Assembly (NCBI RefSeq): GCF_003591485.1
Contig: NZ_QZCF01000005.1
Location: 1-64,000 of the forward strand
Length of the DNA stretch: 64,000 nt
From: Paenibacillus sp. 1011MAR3C5
Lineage (GTDB): Bacteria > Bacillota > Bacilli > Paenibacillales > Paenibacillaceae
Direction: 5' to 3'
Shown: in pieces, positions 37,498-47,117 of the stretch
Layout: every line of letters begins with the position of its first letter
How positions within the stretch are numbered: the stretch's first letter is position 1
Notes under the pieces: model-generated
Seen by the model: the letters and a program-made list of their open reading frames with translations, nothing else
The model's database searches: none
Told to the model about the DNA's origin: nothing
Translations under genes and position numbers: made by a program

Positions 37498-38427
37498 TTG
37501 GCGAAGACAGCATTTGTATTTCCCGGACAGGGAGCCCAGGCGGTAGGCATGGGCAAGGATGCTTACGATGCATTCGAGAGCGTACGGGACATTTTCCAGA
37601 AGGCTGATCAGGCACTGGGCATGGAATTGACGAGCCTTATATTCGAGGGCCCGGAAGAGGCGCTCAAACAGACGGCGAATACGCAGCCGGCTCTTCTTAC
37701 AGTTAGCGTTGCATACTTGAAGCTGCTGGAGGCGAGCGGTCTCAAGGCGGATTATGTAGCGGGTCACAGCTTGGGTGAGTACAGCGCGCTCGTCGCGGCG
37801 GGCGTATTGTCCTTCGAGGATGCGGTGCGTACGGTTCGCGCTCGCGGCTTGTATATGGAGCAGGCTGTGCCTAGCGGATTAGGCGCTATGGCTGCTGTGC
37901 TTGGTGCTGAGCGCGACGCGCTTGCGAGTCTGTGCGAAGCGATTACAGCCGATGGATGCGCGGTGGAGCTGGCGAACGTGAATTGCCCGGCTCAGATCGT
38001 TGTCTCCGGAACGGCGCAAGGCGTACAGGCTGTTGCGGAACGGGGCAAGGAGGCGGGAGCGAAGCGGGTCATTCCGCTTGAAGTGAGCGGTCCGTTCCAT
38101 TCCTCGCTAATGAAGCCCGCGGCCGAGAAGCTTGCGGCTGCGCTCGCAGACGTTGCGTTCACGGATGCGGCCGTTCCGGTCGTGGCGAACGTAACGGCGC
38201 GCGAGGTGACAGATGCTTCCTCTATTCGCGAGCTGCTTGTGGAGCAGGTCTATTCTCCTGTATTGTGGGAAGACAGCGTGCGCTACTTGATTGAGCAAGG
38301 CGTAGATACGTTTGTTGAGATTGGTTCGGGTACGGTGCTTGCCGGTTTGATCAAAAAAATCGACCGGGGCGTTCGCGTCATATCGGTGAACAACATCTCG
38401 GCGCTGGATGCGCTGCAGGTGAACTAA
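37498..38427 (+). CDS. fabD: Malonyl-CoA:ACP transacylase FabD
   Basis: 309 residues. Opening KTAFVFPGQGAQAVGMG, nucleophile Ser in GHSLGEYSALVAAG, and VSGPFHSSLMKPA with the catalytic His. The start is a TTG at 37498 with GGAGGGG seven bases before; the frame's earlier ATG at 37435 lies in the intergenic region without a ribosome site. Confidence 0.95.
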   Translation: MAKTAFVFPGQGAQAVGMGKDAYDAFESVRDIFQKADQALGMELTSLIFEGPEEALKQTANTQPALLTVSVAYLKLLEASGLKADYVAGHSLGEYSALVAAGVLSFEDAVRTVRARGLYMEQAVPSGLGAMAAVLGAERDALASLCEAITADGCAVELANVNCPAQIVVSGTAQGVQAVAERGKEAGAKRVIPLEVSGPFHSSLMKPAAEKLAAALADVAFTDAAVPVVANVTAREVTDASSIRELLVEQVYSPVLWEDSVRYLIEQGVDTFVEIGSGTVLAGLIKKIDRGVRVISVNNISALDALQVN

Positions 38428-38448
38428 TCCAAGACGGAGGGAATCATT

Positions 38449-39198
38449 ATGTTTGCGAGTCTGGAAGGGAAGAAGGCTCTCGTGACGGGCGCATCGCGCG
38501 GCATCGGCCGCGCGATCGCCATTGCGCTGGCAGAAGCGGGCGCCGACGTGGCGATTAACTATTCCGGCAGCGAAGCCGCTGCTGCGGAGACGGCGTCCGC
38601 TGTCGAAGCGCTGGGGCGCCGCGCCATCATCGTGAAAGCGAATGTCGGGAAAGCCGACGAGTTCGACACGATGGTGAAGGACGTGATCGAGCAGCTCGGC
38701 GCGCTGGATATTCTTGTGAATAACGCCGGCATTACAAGAGATAATTTAATTATGCGCATGAAGGAAGAAGAGTTCGACCAGGTCATCGAGACGAATCTGA
38801 AAGGCGTGTTCAACGGCATCAAAGCCGTTACGCGTCCGATGATGAAGCAGCGCTCTGGCCGAATTATTAATATTTCTTCCGTCGTGGGTGTGCTCGGCAA
38901 TCCGGGACAAGCTAACTACGTCGCAGCGAAAGCAGGCGTGATTGGCTTGACTAAGGCTAGTGCTAGGGAGCTGGCGTCGCGCGGAATTACCGTCAACTGT
39001 GTCGCGCCTGGATTCATCCAGACCGACATGACGGACAAGCTGCCAGAGGATATGAAGGAATCGCTGTCCGCCCAAATCCCGCTTGCGCGCTTAGGCGACG
39101 CGGCTGATATTGCGAATGCGGTCAGATTCCTCGCATCCGATGCTGCTGCCTATATGACAGGTCAGACCGTCCATGTCGACGGCGGCATGTACATGTAG
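38449..39198 (+). CDS. fabG: 3-oxoacyl-ACP reductase FabG
   Basis: 249 residues, short-chain dehydrogenase fold. NADPH site [17 protein letters not shown] motif, active-site Ser in ISSVVG and YVAAK (Tyr/Lys). Ends [12 protein letters not shown]. Reduces the keto group each cycle of elongation. 21 bases after fabD with GGAGG. Confidence 0.97.
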   Translation: MFASLEGKKALVTGASRGIGRAIAIALAEAGADVAINYSGSEAAAAETASAVEALGRRAIIVKANVGKADEFDTMVKDVIEQLGALDILVNNAGITRDNLIMRMKEEEFDQVIETNLKGVFNGIKAVTRPMMKQRSGRIINISSVVGVLGNPGQANYVAAKAGVIGLTKASARELASRGITVNCVAPGFIQTDMTDKLPEDMKESLSAQIPLARLGDAADIANAVRFLASDAAAYMTGQTVHVDGGMYM

Positions 39199-39265
39199 TC
39201 GCTGACCCGACAGTGCAGGCCTTTTACCCCGTAAGGTAAAGATGGCAATTTACATTTAATTCTCG

Positions 39266-39271
39266 TATAAT
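39266..39271 (+). promoter_or_regulatory. Possible -10 for acpP
   Basis: A perfect TATAAT in the 94-base fabG-acpP gap, with only a poor TGGCAA at the -35 place. It may give acpP extra expression over the rest of the operon. Confidence 0.4.
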
Positions 39272-39292
39272 ACGGTGGAGGAGGTGAACCGG

Positions 39293-39526
39293 ATGTCCGA
39301 AGTAGTAGAACGCGTAAAACGTATTGTCATCGACCGCCTTGGCGTAGACGAAGCAGAAGTAAAACTTGAAGCTTCATTCAAAGATGACCTCGGAGCTGAC
39401 TCTCTTGACGTCGTAGAATTGGTCATGGAGCTGGAAGACGAGTTTGATATGGAAATCTCTGATGAAGATGCAGAGAAAATCACTACGGTGGGAGAAGTTG
39501 TGACTTACATACAATCTCATACCTAA
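39293..39526 (+). CDS. acpP: Acyl carrier protein
   Basis: 77 residues, very acidic. Ser37 in [15 protein letters not shown] receives the phosphopantetheine arm. ATG 39293 follows GGAGGAGGTG; the earlier ATG 39275 lies in the ribosome-site region. Carries the growing acyl chain between Fab enzymes and PlsX. Confidence 0.97.
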   Translation: MSEVVERVKRIVIDRLGVDEAEVKLEASFKDDLGADSLDVVELVMELEDEFDMEISDEDAEKITTVGEVVTYIQSHT

Positions 39527-39534
39527 GGATGGAC

Positions 39535-39560
39535 AAGTCCCGTTGCGATATACGGGACTT
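39535..39560 (+). terminator. Hairpin between acpP and fabF
   Basis: AAGTCCCGT / ACGGGACTT, a 9-bp stem, followed by CTCTCC rather than a T-run. It may partially stop transcription or protect the acpP mRNA end. Confidence 0.5.
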
Positions 39561-39682
39561 CTCTCCATGTAGCGCATTTTCGACGCTTTTATAACGTTTA
39601 TAATGAAGCCTAACCGCTTTTCATATAGAAGGAAGATTCCTTATTACGGTCTTCTAAATCGCTGTCTGCAGAGGTGAATGCA

Positions 39683-40924
39683 ATGAAACAGAGAGTTGTC
39701 GTTACAGGCATGGGGGTCATTACATCGCTAGGTTCCGATCTGGAGCAATTTTGGGGGAACCTGCTAGAAGGAAAATCGGGCGTATCCGTTGTGGAGGCAT
39801 TCGATTTCTCCGAATACCCGACGCGCATTGCGGCGGAGGTCAAAAACTTCAATCCCGAAGAATACGGTTTGGATAAAAAAGAAGCGCGCCGCATGGACCG
39901 CTTCGTTCAATTCGCGGCTGTCGCAAGCAAGCTGGCAGTAGAGGACGCAGCGCTTAAGATCGGTGAGAATGCCGACGCAGAGCGCGTTGGCGTGATGATC
40001 GGTTCCGGCATTGGCGGCCTTGGCACTTGGGAAGATCAGCATAACGTATTGCTGGAGAAAGGTCCGAAGCGCGTTAGCCCGTTCTTCATTCCGATGATGA
40101 TCGCGAATATGGCATCCGGCCAAGTGTCGATGCTGACTGGCGCAAAAGGCCCTAACAGTACGGCGGTTACGGCTTGTGCGACTGGTACGCACTCCATCGG
40201 CGATTCATTCAAGATGATTCAACGCGGTGACGCAGACGTGATGCTGGCCGGCGGTGCCGAAGCGACAATTCGTCCAACAGGCATGGCGGGCTTCTGCTCG
40301 ATGCGTGCGATGTCGACGCGCAATGATGAGCCGGAGAAAGCCAGCCGTCCGTTCGATATCGACCGCGACGGATTCGTAATGGGCGAAGGCGCGGGAGTGC
40401 TTGTGCTGGAGTCGCTGGATCATGCGGTAGCCCGCGGTGCGAAGATCTACGCTGAAGTGGTCGGTTATGGCATGAGCGGAGACGCTCATCACATGACGGA
40501 GCCGGACCCGGACGGAGCAGCGCGTTGTATGGTGAAGGCGATCCGGGACGCAGGCATCGAGCCGTCAGAGATCGATTACATCAATGCGCACGGCACATCC
40601 ACTCCGGTAGGCGACAAATCCGAGACGACCGCTATTAAGAAGACGTTCGGTGATCACGCTTACAAGGTGGCGGTCAGCTCCACAAAGTCGATGACGGGCC
40701 ATCTGCTCGGCGCGGCGGGCGGCGTAGAAGCCGTGATTCTTGGATTGACGCTGAAGAGCGGCGTCATCGCTCCGACGATTAACCTGGACAACCAGGACCC
40801 TGAGCTCGACCTGGATTACGTACCGAATACGCCTCGCGAAGCGAACGTGAAGTATGCCCTGTCCAATTCGTTCGGCTTTGGGGGCCATAATGCTACGATC
40901 GTGATGAAAGCATATGAAGCATGA
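39683..40924 (+). CDS. fabF: 3-oxoacyl-ACP synthase II FabF
   Basis: 413 residues. Elongating condensing enzyme. Active Cys165 in [19 protein letters not shown], His in [11 protein letters not shown] and second His in [14 protein letters not shown] 39683 follows AGAGGTGA. Target of cerulenin-type inhibitors in other organisms. Its last bases overlap the rnc start. Confidence 0.97.
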   Translation: MKQRVVVTGMGVITSLGSDLEQFWGNLLEGKSGVSVVEAFDFSEYPTRIAAEVKNFNPEEYGLDKKEARRMDRFVQFAAVASKLAVEDAALKIGENADAERVGVMIGSGIGGLGTWEDQHNVLLEKGPKRVSPFFIPMMIANMASGQVSMLTGAKGPNSTAVTACATGTHSIGDSFKMIQRGDADVMLAGGAEATIRPTGMAGFCSMRAMSTRNDEPEKASRPFDIDRDGFVMGEGAGVLVLESLDHAVARGAKIYAEVVGYGMSGDAHHMTEPDPDGAARCMVKAIRDAGIEPSEIDYINAHGTSTPVGDKSETTAIKKTFGDHAYKVAVSSTKSMTGHLLGAAGGVEAVILGLTLKSGVIAPTINLDNQDPELDLDYVPNTPREANVKYALSNSFGFGGHNATIVMKAYEA

Positions 40925-41618
40925 ACATTTTGACGAGCTGCAGCAGAAGCTGCAGCTCGCTTTCAAACGTCCAAGACTGCTGAGGCAAGCGTTCACGCAC
41001 ACTTCCTATGTGAATGAGCATAAGCGCGGATCGGTACAGGATAACGAACGTCTGGAGTTTCTGGGCGACGCGGTGCTGCAGCTGCTGGTCTCCGAATATC
41101 TGTTCACCACTTATCCGAAGCGGCCGGAAGGCGAGCTGACCCGGATGCGGGCATCCGTCGTCTGCGAGCCGTCGCTCGCTTACTTTGCGGAGCGGATGGA
41201 GCTGGGCAAGTATGTGCTGCTGGGACGGGGCGAGGAGCAGCTTGGAGGCAGGCATCGCCAAGCGTTATTGGCGGACTTGTTCGAGTCGTTTATCGGAGCG
41301 ATCTTTCTCGATGCAGGGATTGAGCGCACGCGTGTATTTCTGGAAGAGCACATGTTTCCGTTTATTGAATCCAACGACTTTGGCCTGCTCATGAAGGATG
41401 CCAAGTCCAAGCTTCAGGAGAAAGCGCAGCATAACGGACTAGGTCCGGTCGAGTACCGCATTGTGGAAGAGCGCGGCCCTGCACATGACCGGGAGTTCAT
41501 CGTCGAGGTTTGCCTGGGCGAGGAACGGTATGGTCTTGGCTCCGGACGCACGAAGAAGGAAGCGGAGCAGCGGGCAGCTGCGGAAGCATGGAACACGCTT
41601 GCCGCTCAAGATGCGTGA
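40914..41618 (+). CDS. rnc: Ribonuclease III
   Basis: 234 residues; cuts double-stranded RNA, including rRNA precursors. The endonuclease domain holds the signature [15 protein letters not shown] and the late acidic residues [16 protein letters not shown]. The C-terminal double-stranded-RNA-binding domain is [20 protein letters not shown] and [17 protein letters not shown] 40914 overlaps the end of fabF by 11 bases. Confidence 0.97.
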   Translation: MKHEHFDELQQKLQLAFKRPRLLRQAFTHTSYVNEHKRGSVQDNERLEFLGDAVLQLLVSEYLFTTYPKRPEGELTRMRASVVCEPSLAYFAERMELGKYVLLGRGEEQLGGRHRQALLADLFESFIGAIFLDAGIERTRVFLEEHMFPFIESNDFGLLMKDAKSKLQEKAQHNGLGPVEYRIVEERGPAHDREFIVEVCLGEERYGLGSGRTKKEAEQRAAAEAWNTLAAQDA

Positions 41619-41693
41619 CGGCGCTTTCGGGACGGTTGCCGTGGCTGTTGGAGAACTCATGGACTCCGGCTATATCAAGAGTAACGGATGGAT

Positions 41694-41735
41694 AAGACCT
41701 CTTTTGGCCGGATGACGGTATGAAGGGGTCTTTTT
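41694..41735 (+). terminator. Terminator after rnc
   Basis: AAGACCTCTT / AAGGGGTCTT (one T-G pair) around a 19-base loop, followed by TTTTT. It ends the fapR-fab-rnc transcript. Confidence 0.8.
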
Positions 41736-41960
41736 GTTAGCGAGAATTGGATTGTAATGGTCAAAGATGGAAAGAATCATTCAGAAAAGCTTGATGCAGG
41801 CATTAGGGAGACGGGTGCATTCAACTGGCTCGATTGTGATGGCTATTAGCTGTTTCTAGCTTATCCCGTGCTTCTAACCAGTCGAGAAGAAGGTAAGCAG
41901 ATTGACGCAAGAGTCTGAATGCGAATAAGCAATGGAATAGGACGATAAAGCAATATTGGA

Positions 41961-41982
41961 GGAGGCGGAAAGCCTCTTTTTT
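41961..41982 (+). terminator. Second small terminator before smc
   Basis: GAGGC-GGAAA-GCCTC followed by TTTTTT. The stem is short but the T-run is good. Confidence 0.7.
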
Positions 41983-42050
41983 GTTACTCCGAATTGTTGT
42001 GAGCGCCGGATGCAGAGTGTCCGAAATGATTAACGCAAATAACAATTTTG

Positions 42051-42059
42051 TGGTACAAT
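42051..42059 (+). promoter_or_regulatory. Extended -10 promoter of smc
   Basis: TGGTACAAT is an extended -10 (TGnTACAAT) 25 bases before the smc start; -35 not seen. Confidence 0.5.
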
Positions 42060-42083
42060 GGTGGGTGAGGTGAAAGCCAAACT

Positions 42084-45000
42084 ATGTTTTTGAAGCGGAT
42101 CGAATTAGCGGGTTTCAAATCCTTCGCCGACAAGACCGAGCTTGAATTTGTAACCGGTATTACGGCGGTGGTCGGGCCTAACGGCTCAGGGAAAAGCAAT
42201 ATCTCCGACGGTATCCGGTGGGTGCTCGGCGAGCAAAGCGCCAAGAGCCTGCGCGGAGGCAAGATGGAGGATATTATATTCGCCGGCAGCGACGCGCGCA
42301 AAGCGGTCAATTACGGCGAGGTTTCGCTGACCCTCGATAATGCGGACGGCGCTCTGCCGCTGGAGTATAACGAGGTAACGGTGACGAGACGGGTTCACCG
42401 GAGCGGCGATAGTGAATATATGATTAACAAGCAGCCATGCCGGCTGAAGGATATTACGGAGTTGTTCATGGATACGGGCATCGGCAAGGAAGCCTATTCC
42501 ATTATCGGCCAGGGGCGTATTGAAGAGATTCTGAGTACGCGCTCCGAGGACCGCCGAGGCATCTTCGAGGAAGCTTCCGGCATTGTGAAATATAAGTCCC
42601 GCAAGCGCGAGGCGCAGAAGAAGCTCGACGAGACCGAGCAGAATCTGCTTCGGATTCACGACCTGGTGTCGGAGCTGGAGGATCAAGTCGAGCCGCTGCG
42701 CAAGCAGTCGGAGAAAGCGATCCACTTCAAGGCGCTTAAGGAAACGCTGAAAACCAAAGAAATTTCGATGTACGTACATAATATAGAGACGGTTCATCAA
42801 GCTTGGTCGCAAGCGACGGAAAAGCTGGAGAAGCTTCAAGAGGAGCAGCTTCAGCTATCCACAGTCGTCAGCAAGCATGATGCGCATCTGGAGCAAGACC
42901 GTCTTCAATTGCGCGAGATCGAGCAAGAGCTGGACGCCTTGCATGCTTCCATGCTGCAAATTAGCGAGGACGCGGAGAAATGCGAAGGCTACGGCGAAGT
43001 CCTGAAGGAGCGCGGACGCAATCTGGAGCAGAACAAGCGCCAGCTGGAGGAGTCCATTGCGGCGCAGGACGAGCGAATCGTGGCGCTTGCCAAGGAAGAA
43101 GCGGAATTCCGCAGCCGAGCTGCCGCGCTTGAGCTGGAGCTTGCTGAGCTCCGTGCCAAGCTGGCTGCCGAGGAAGCGAATCTGATTGGAGTTGCCGGCG
43201 GCGCGGTCGTGGATGCGGAGGAGAAGCTGAAGAGCGAGCTGCTTGATGTATTGAGCGCAATGGCGCAGCATCGCAACGAAATCCGTTACGCAACGCAGCA
43301 GAGAGAGACGCTTCAGCGACGCATGGAGCGGCTCAGCGAGGATGAATCGAAGTGGACGGAGCAGATGGCTCGGCTGGATGAGAGGCGCAGTGCGCTGGAG
43401 CAGTCGCTAGCCGATACGCTGGAGACGCTCGGCACGACAAGAAATCGCATGCTGGAGCAATCGGAAGCAACCAAGTCGCTCACCTTGCAGCTGGAGGAAG
43501 TGATGTCGGCTATCCGCAAGTGGGAGCAGCGGCTTGACAGCCATATTTCCCGGCGAGATACGATGAAGGAGATGCAGGACGCGCTTGACGGCTTTATGCA
43601 GGGCGTGAAGGAAGTGCTGAAGTCCGCCCGGCGCGGCTCAGGCGCTATCGAAGGCGTTCATGGCGCTGTAGCCGAGCTCATTCGCGTGCCTCAGCGCATC
43701 GAGGTTGCGGTGGAGACGGCGCTTGGCGGCGCGCTTCAGCATGTCGTGATGGAAGATGAGCGCACGGCTCGGGCGGCGATTGCTTTCCTGAAGCAGCGTC
43801 AGCTTGGACGGGCGACCTTCCTCCCACTGGATGTTATCCGGGGACGGATGGTGCCGGAGAACGACAAGCGGACGATTGCCGCAGTGGAAGGTTTTGTCGG
43901 TGTCGCAGCTGATCTGGTAAGCTGCGATGACCGTTATCAAGCAATCGTAAACAATTTGCTGGGCAATGTGCTGCTCGCGGAGACGCTGGAACAAGCGAAC
44001 CGGATTGCTTCCAGGTGTCAGTACCGCTATCGCGTCGTAACGCTGGAAGGCGATGTCGTGAATGCAGGCGGCTCAATGACAGGCGGCAGCTTGCAGAAGA
44101 AAGGCGCAAGCTTGCTCGGAAGAGGACGGCAGATCGAAGCGCTTGATCAGGAGATCAAGGATGCGAAAGCGACTGTGGCGGAGCTGAAGAACCGGCTGAG
44201 CGACCTGCGTAAGGAACAATCGATCCGTTCGCAGGATATGGAGGAGCTGCGCGAGAAAGCCGAGCAGACCCGGATTCGCGAGCAAGGCATCCGCGCTGAG
44301 CTGCAGCAGCTTGGTTCCGAGGCGAAGCATCTGTCGGAGCAAAACGCAGTGTCGACCTCTGAGAGAAGCTCCCAGACGGAAGAGCGGGAGCAGATTGAAC
44401 TGATGGCGGCAGCGGCGGAGCAGCGTCTGGAGCAATTGACACTGGACGAGGCTAGGCTGCAGGAAGCGATCCGGATGGCCGAGGAGCGGCGCAAGGCGAG
44501 CGAGTCGGCGAAGGAAGAGCTGCAGGGACAATTGACAGATATCAAGATCGCGGTGGCCAAGACCGATCAAGAGAAGCATAGCTTCGAGGATCAGGCTAAC
44601 CGCGTGAGAAGCGATATTCAGCGCGCCAAGAGCGAGCTTGCGGGCCTGCGCGCCTTATCGGAGCAGCAGGTTGAAGAGATGGCAAGACATGCTGAGGAGA
44701 GCGTTACCCAGATTGAGCAGCTCAATCATTTGCGAATCAAGAAGGCGAATTGCGCGGAGCAGACAGACCTGAAGCGGGCAGCCAGAGCGCAGCGCATCGC
44801 AGAGCTGGAGCAAGGCGAAAGCGAGACGAAGGAGCAGCGTGCCCAGCTTCGCGCCGTTGAGGATCAGATGAGAAGCACGGAGATTGCCGTCAACCGGCAG
44901 GATGTGGAGCTGGACAACCTGCTTCGCAAGCTGAGCGAGGAATATGAGCTCAGCTTCGAGCTGGCGAAGGAGCAATATCCGGTGCCGGAGGATGTGCTCG

Positions 45001-45662
45001 GCACGCAGAACGAGGTTCGCGATCTGAAGCGGCAGATTGCCGCGCTGGGCGAGGTCAATCTGGGGGCGATCGAGGAATACGAACGCGTGAAGGAACGTTA
45101 CGAGTTCCTCTCGGAGCAGAAGAACGATCTGATTGAAGCGAAGACAGCTCTCTATCAGGTCATCAAAGAGATGGACGACGAGATGTCGAAGCGATTCCGT
45201 ACGACATTCGAAGCCATTCGCGGACACTTTGGTGTCGTCTTCTCCAAGCTGTTCGGTGGCGGACGAGCTGACCTGGTCATGGTCGATCCGGATCGAGTTC
45301 TGGATACCGGCATTGACATCGTGGCGCAACCGCCGGGCAAGAAGCTGCAAAATCTTCAGCTTCTCTCCGGCGGAGAGCGGGCACTAACGGCGATCGCGCT
45401 GTTGTTCGCCATCCTGCAGGTGAAGCCGGTGCCGTTCTGCGTGCTCGACGAAGTCGAGGCTGCGCTGGACGAAGCGAACGTATCCCGATTCGCTCAATAC
45501 TTGCGCGAATTCTCGGAGCTGACGCAATTTATCGTCGTTACCCACCGCAAAGGAACGATGGAGGAAGCGGATGTGCTCTACGGGGTTACGATGGAAGAAG
45601 GCGGCGTATCGAAGCTGGTGTCGGTACGTTTGGAAGAAGAGGGAGAGCCGGTATCGGCTTAG
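42084..45662 (+). CDS. smc: Chromosome partition protein Smc
   Basis: 1192 residues, normal length. N-terminal ATPase lobe with Walker A GPNGSGKSNISDGIRWVLGE, a long coiled coil (about 170-510), hinge around 520-660 (GVHGAVAELIRVPQRIEVAV, then the GGSMTGGS glycines), second coiled coil to about 1010, and C-terminal lobe with signature LSGGERALTAIALLFA and Walker B FCVLDEVEAALDEANV. It entraps and loops chromosomal DNA with ScpA and ScpB. GAGGTGA precedes ATG. Confidence 0.98.
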   Translation: MFLKRIELAGFKSFADKTELEFVTGITAVVGPNGSGKSNISDGIRWVLGEQSAKSLRGGKMEDIIFAGSDARKAVNYGEVSLTLDNADGALPLEYNEVTVTRRVHRSGDSEYMINKQPCRLKDITELFMDTGIGKEAYSIIGQGRIEEILSTRSEDRRGIFEEASGIVKYKSRKREAQKKLDETEQNLLRIHDLVSELEDQVEPLRKQSEKAIHFKALKETLKTKEISMYVHNIETVHQAWSQATEKLEKLQEEQLQLSTVVSKHDAHLEQDRLQLREIEQELDALHASMLQISEDAEKCEGYGEVLKERGRNLEQNKRQLEESIAAQDERIVALAKEEAEFRSRAAALELELAELRAKLAAEEANLIGVAGGAVVDAEEKLKSELLDVLSAMAQHRNEIRYATQQRETLQRRMERLSEDESKWTEQMARLDERRSALEQSLADTLETLGTTRNRMLEQSEATKSLTLQLEEVMSAIRKWEQRLDSHISRRDTMKEMQDALDGFMQGVKEVLKSARRGSGAIEGVHGAVAELIRVPQRIEVAVETALGGALQHVVMEDERTARAAIAFLKQRQLGRATFLPLDVIRGRMVPENDKRTIAAVEGFVGVAADLVSCDDRYQAIVNNLLGNVLLAETLEQANRIASRCQYRYRVVTLEGDVVNAGGSMTGGSLQKKGASLLGRGRQIEALDQEIKDAKATVAELKNRLSDLRKEQSIRSQDMEELREKAEQTRIREQGIRAELQQLGSEAKHLSEQNAVSTSERSSQTEEREQIELMAAAAEQRLEQLTLDEARLQEAIRMAEERRKASESAKEELQGQLTDIKIAVAKTDQEKHSFEDQANRVRSDIQRAKSELAGLRALSEQQVEEMARHAEESVTQIEQLNHLRIKKANCAEQTDLKRAARAQRIAELEQGESETKEQRAQLRAVEDQMRSTEIAVNRQDVELDNLLRKLSEEYELSFELAKEQYPVPEDVLGTQNEVRDLKRQIAALGEVNLGAIEEYERVKERYEFLSEQKNDLIEAKTALYQVIKEMDDEMSKRFRTTFEAIRGHFGVVFSKLFGGGRADLVMVDPDRVLDTGIDIVAQPPGKKLQNLQLLSGGERALTAIALLFAILQVKPVPFCVLDEVEAALDEANVSRFAQYLREFSELTQFIVVTHRKGTMEEADVLYGVTMEEGGVSKLVSVRLEEEGEPVSA

Positions 45663-45709
45663 ATGGATCTATACATGCAGGCTAGGAAAGGTCAGGAGGA
45701 ACGGCTGGG

Positions 45710-46717
45710 ATGAGTTTTTTTAAAAAGCTGAAGGAAAGCATCGCTTCCAAGACAGAAGCGGTTACGAATGTTTTTAAGGAAGGGTTGGCGAAGACGCGCA
45801 CGGCTTTCGTCGAGAAGGTCGAGGAGCTGATTACTCGCCGCAAGAAGATTGATGAAGAGTTTTATGAAGAGCTTGAGGAAATTCTGATTGGTGCGGATGT
45901 TGGCGTCAATACGGTCATGACGTTAATTGACGATCTGCGCGCGGAAGTGAAGAAGCGCAAAATCGAAGACGCGTCCGATCTGCAGCCGGTGCTGTCAGAG
46001 AAGCTGGTTGGATTGCTGAAGGGCGACGACCATGCTGAGCTGCGAATGGCGCCTCCAGGGCAAATCACGGTCATCCTGTTCGTTGGCGTGAACGGCGTCG
46101 GCAAGACGACAACCATCGGCAAGCTGGCCCATAAGTTTAAGAACGAAGGCAAGAACGTGCTGATGGCAGCAGGCGATACATTCCGCGCGGGCGCGATCGA
46201 GCAGCTAGAGGTGTGGGGCCAGCGCGTAGGCGTGGACGTCATTAAGCAATCGTCGGGCGCCGATCCTGCGGCCGTCATGTTCGATGCCGTTCAAGCGGCC
46301 AAGCAGCGCAAGGTCGACGTATTGCTATGCGACACGGCGGGACGCTTGCAGAATAAGACGAACCTGATGGAAGAGCTGAACAAAATTTTTCGTGTCATTC
46401 AGCGCGAGCTGCCGGAGGCTCCTCATGAAGTGCTGCTGGTGCTTGATGCGACGACAGGCCAGAACGCACTTAGCCAAGCGAAGATGTTCGGAGAGAAGAG
46501 CGGTGTTACGGGGCTCGTACTGACGAAGCTCGACGGCACAGCCAAAGGCGGTATTGTAGTGGCAATCCGCAATGAGCTGCATTTGCCGGTGAAGCTGGTA
46601 GGCCTTGGCGAGAAGATGGGCGATCTTCAAACCTTTGATTCGGAGCAGTTCGTACATGCCTTGTTCGCGGGCTTGATCAGCCGCGAGTCGGAGCAGCAGC
46701 CGCCTGCTGCAAATTAG
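45710..46717 (+). CDS. ftsY: Signal recognition particle receptor FtsY
   Basis: 335 residues. Basic amphipathic N-terminus (SFFKKLKESIASK) for membrane contact without the long acidic A domain, then the NG GTPase: GVNGVGKTTTIGKLA, DTFRAGAIEQLEVW, DTAGRLQNKTNLMEEL and TKLDGTAKGG. It docks Ffh-ribosome complexes at SecYEG. Normally followed by ylxM-ffh; here the cohesin locus intervenes. AGGAGG precedes ATG. Confidence 0.97.
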   Translation: MSFFKKLKESIASKTEAVTNVFKEGLAKTRTAFVEKVEELITRRKKIDEEFYEELEEILIGADVGVNTVMTLIDDLRAEVKKRKIEDASDLQPVLSEKLVGLLKGDDHAELRMAPPGQITVILFVGVNGVGKTTTIGKLAHKFKNEGKNVLMAAGDTFRAGAIEQLEVWGQRVGVDVIKQSSGADPAAVMFDAVQAAKQRKVDVLLCDTAGRLQNKTNLMEELNKIFRVIQRELPEAPHEVLLVLDATTGQNALSQAKMFGEKSGVTGLVLTKLDGTAKGGIVVAIRNELHLPVKLVGLGEKMGDLQTFDSEQFVHALFAGLISRESEQQPPAAN

Positions 46718-46742
46718 GCAAGAGCGATATAAGAAGAATGAA

Positions 46743-46788
46743 GAACGTCTAGTGGCGGCCGATCCCGGCCGACATTGGACGTTTTTTT
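46743..46788 (+). terminator. Rho-independent terminator after ftsY
   Basis: AACGTC...GGCGGCCG / CGGCCG...GGACGTT, interrupted long stem with a four-base loop followed by T7. It closes the smc-ftsY operon. Confidence 0.9.
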
Positions 46789-47117
46789 GTGCCTTCCATC
46801 CTGGCAGTCCTCCTCGTCCGGATTCCGCTTATTTTAGCGTTTTCTATATCTTTAGCGAAATGCCTCAGCCCTGAAGCCAGACAGGTCAAGGGATGATGGG
46901 GAATCGGATGGAACTGAATCGAAATTGCTCAGCTGAGGGAATTCGATACATTTACGGGGAAAAGGAAGCCTGTATACAATGTTGGCGTGCTCAAAAATAC
47001 AATTGTGAATACAGGGGTGATGCTTGATTATGACTATTTGGTAAGCGCATACATGAGCGTCGGCTTGAATGAAAGGAAAGCAACTAAATCGCCATGCATT
47101 CGGAATGGAGAGATACA
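46789..47117. other. Upstream region of the cohesin-dockerin operon
   Basis: About 330 bases without a gene. A CATACATG at about 47049 with GATTATG 15 bases before resembles a sigma-E promoter (7 of 8 and 5 of 7), but the evidence is weak. No consensus sigma-A promoter is visible. Confidence 0.35.

Larger units (their letters stand above)
41619..42050. other. rnc-smc intergenic region with two terminators
   Basis: About 430 bases. Apart from the terminators at 41694 and 41961 there is a minus-strand frame (41821-42045) with protein-like text such as FRLLRQSAYLLLDWLEARDK, but it has no ribosome site and runs through the second terminator. A short transcript ending at 41982 is possible. Confidence 0.45.

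Noticed and set aside
41821-42045. A minus-strand 74-codon frame with some protein-like text
   Set aside because: No ribosome site, runs through the small terminator at 41961 and lies in the smc promoter region.
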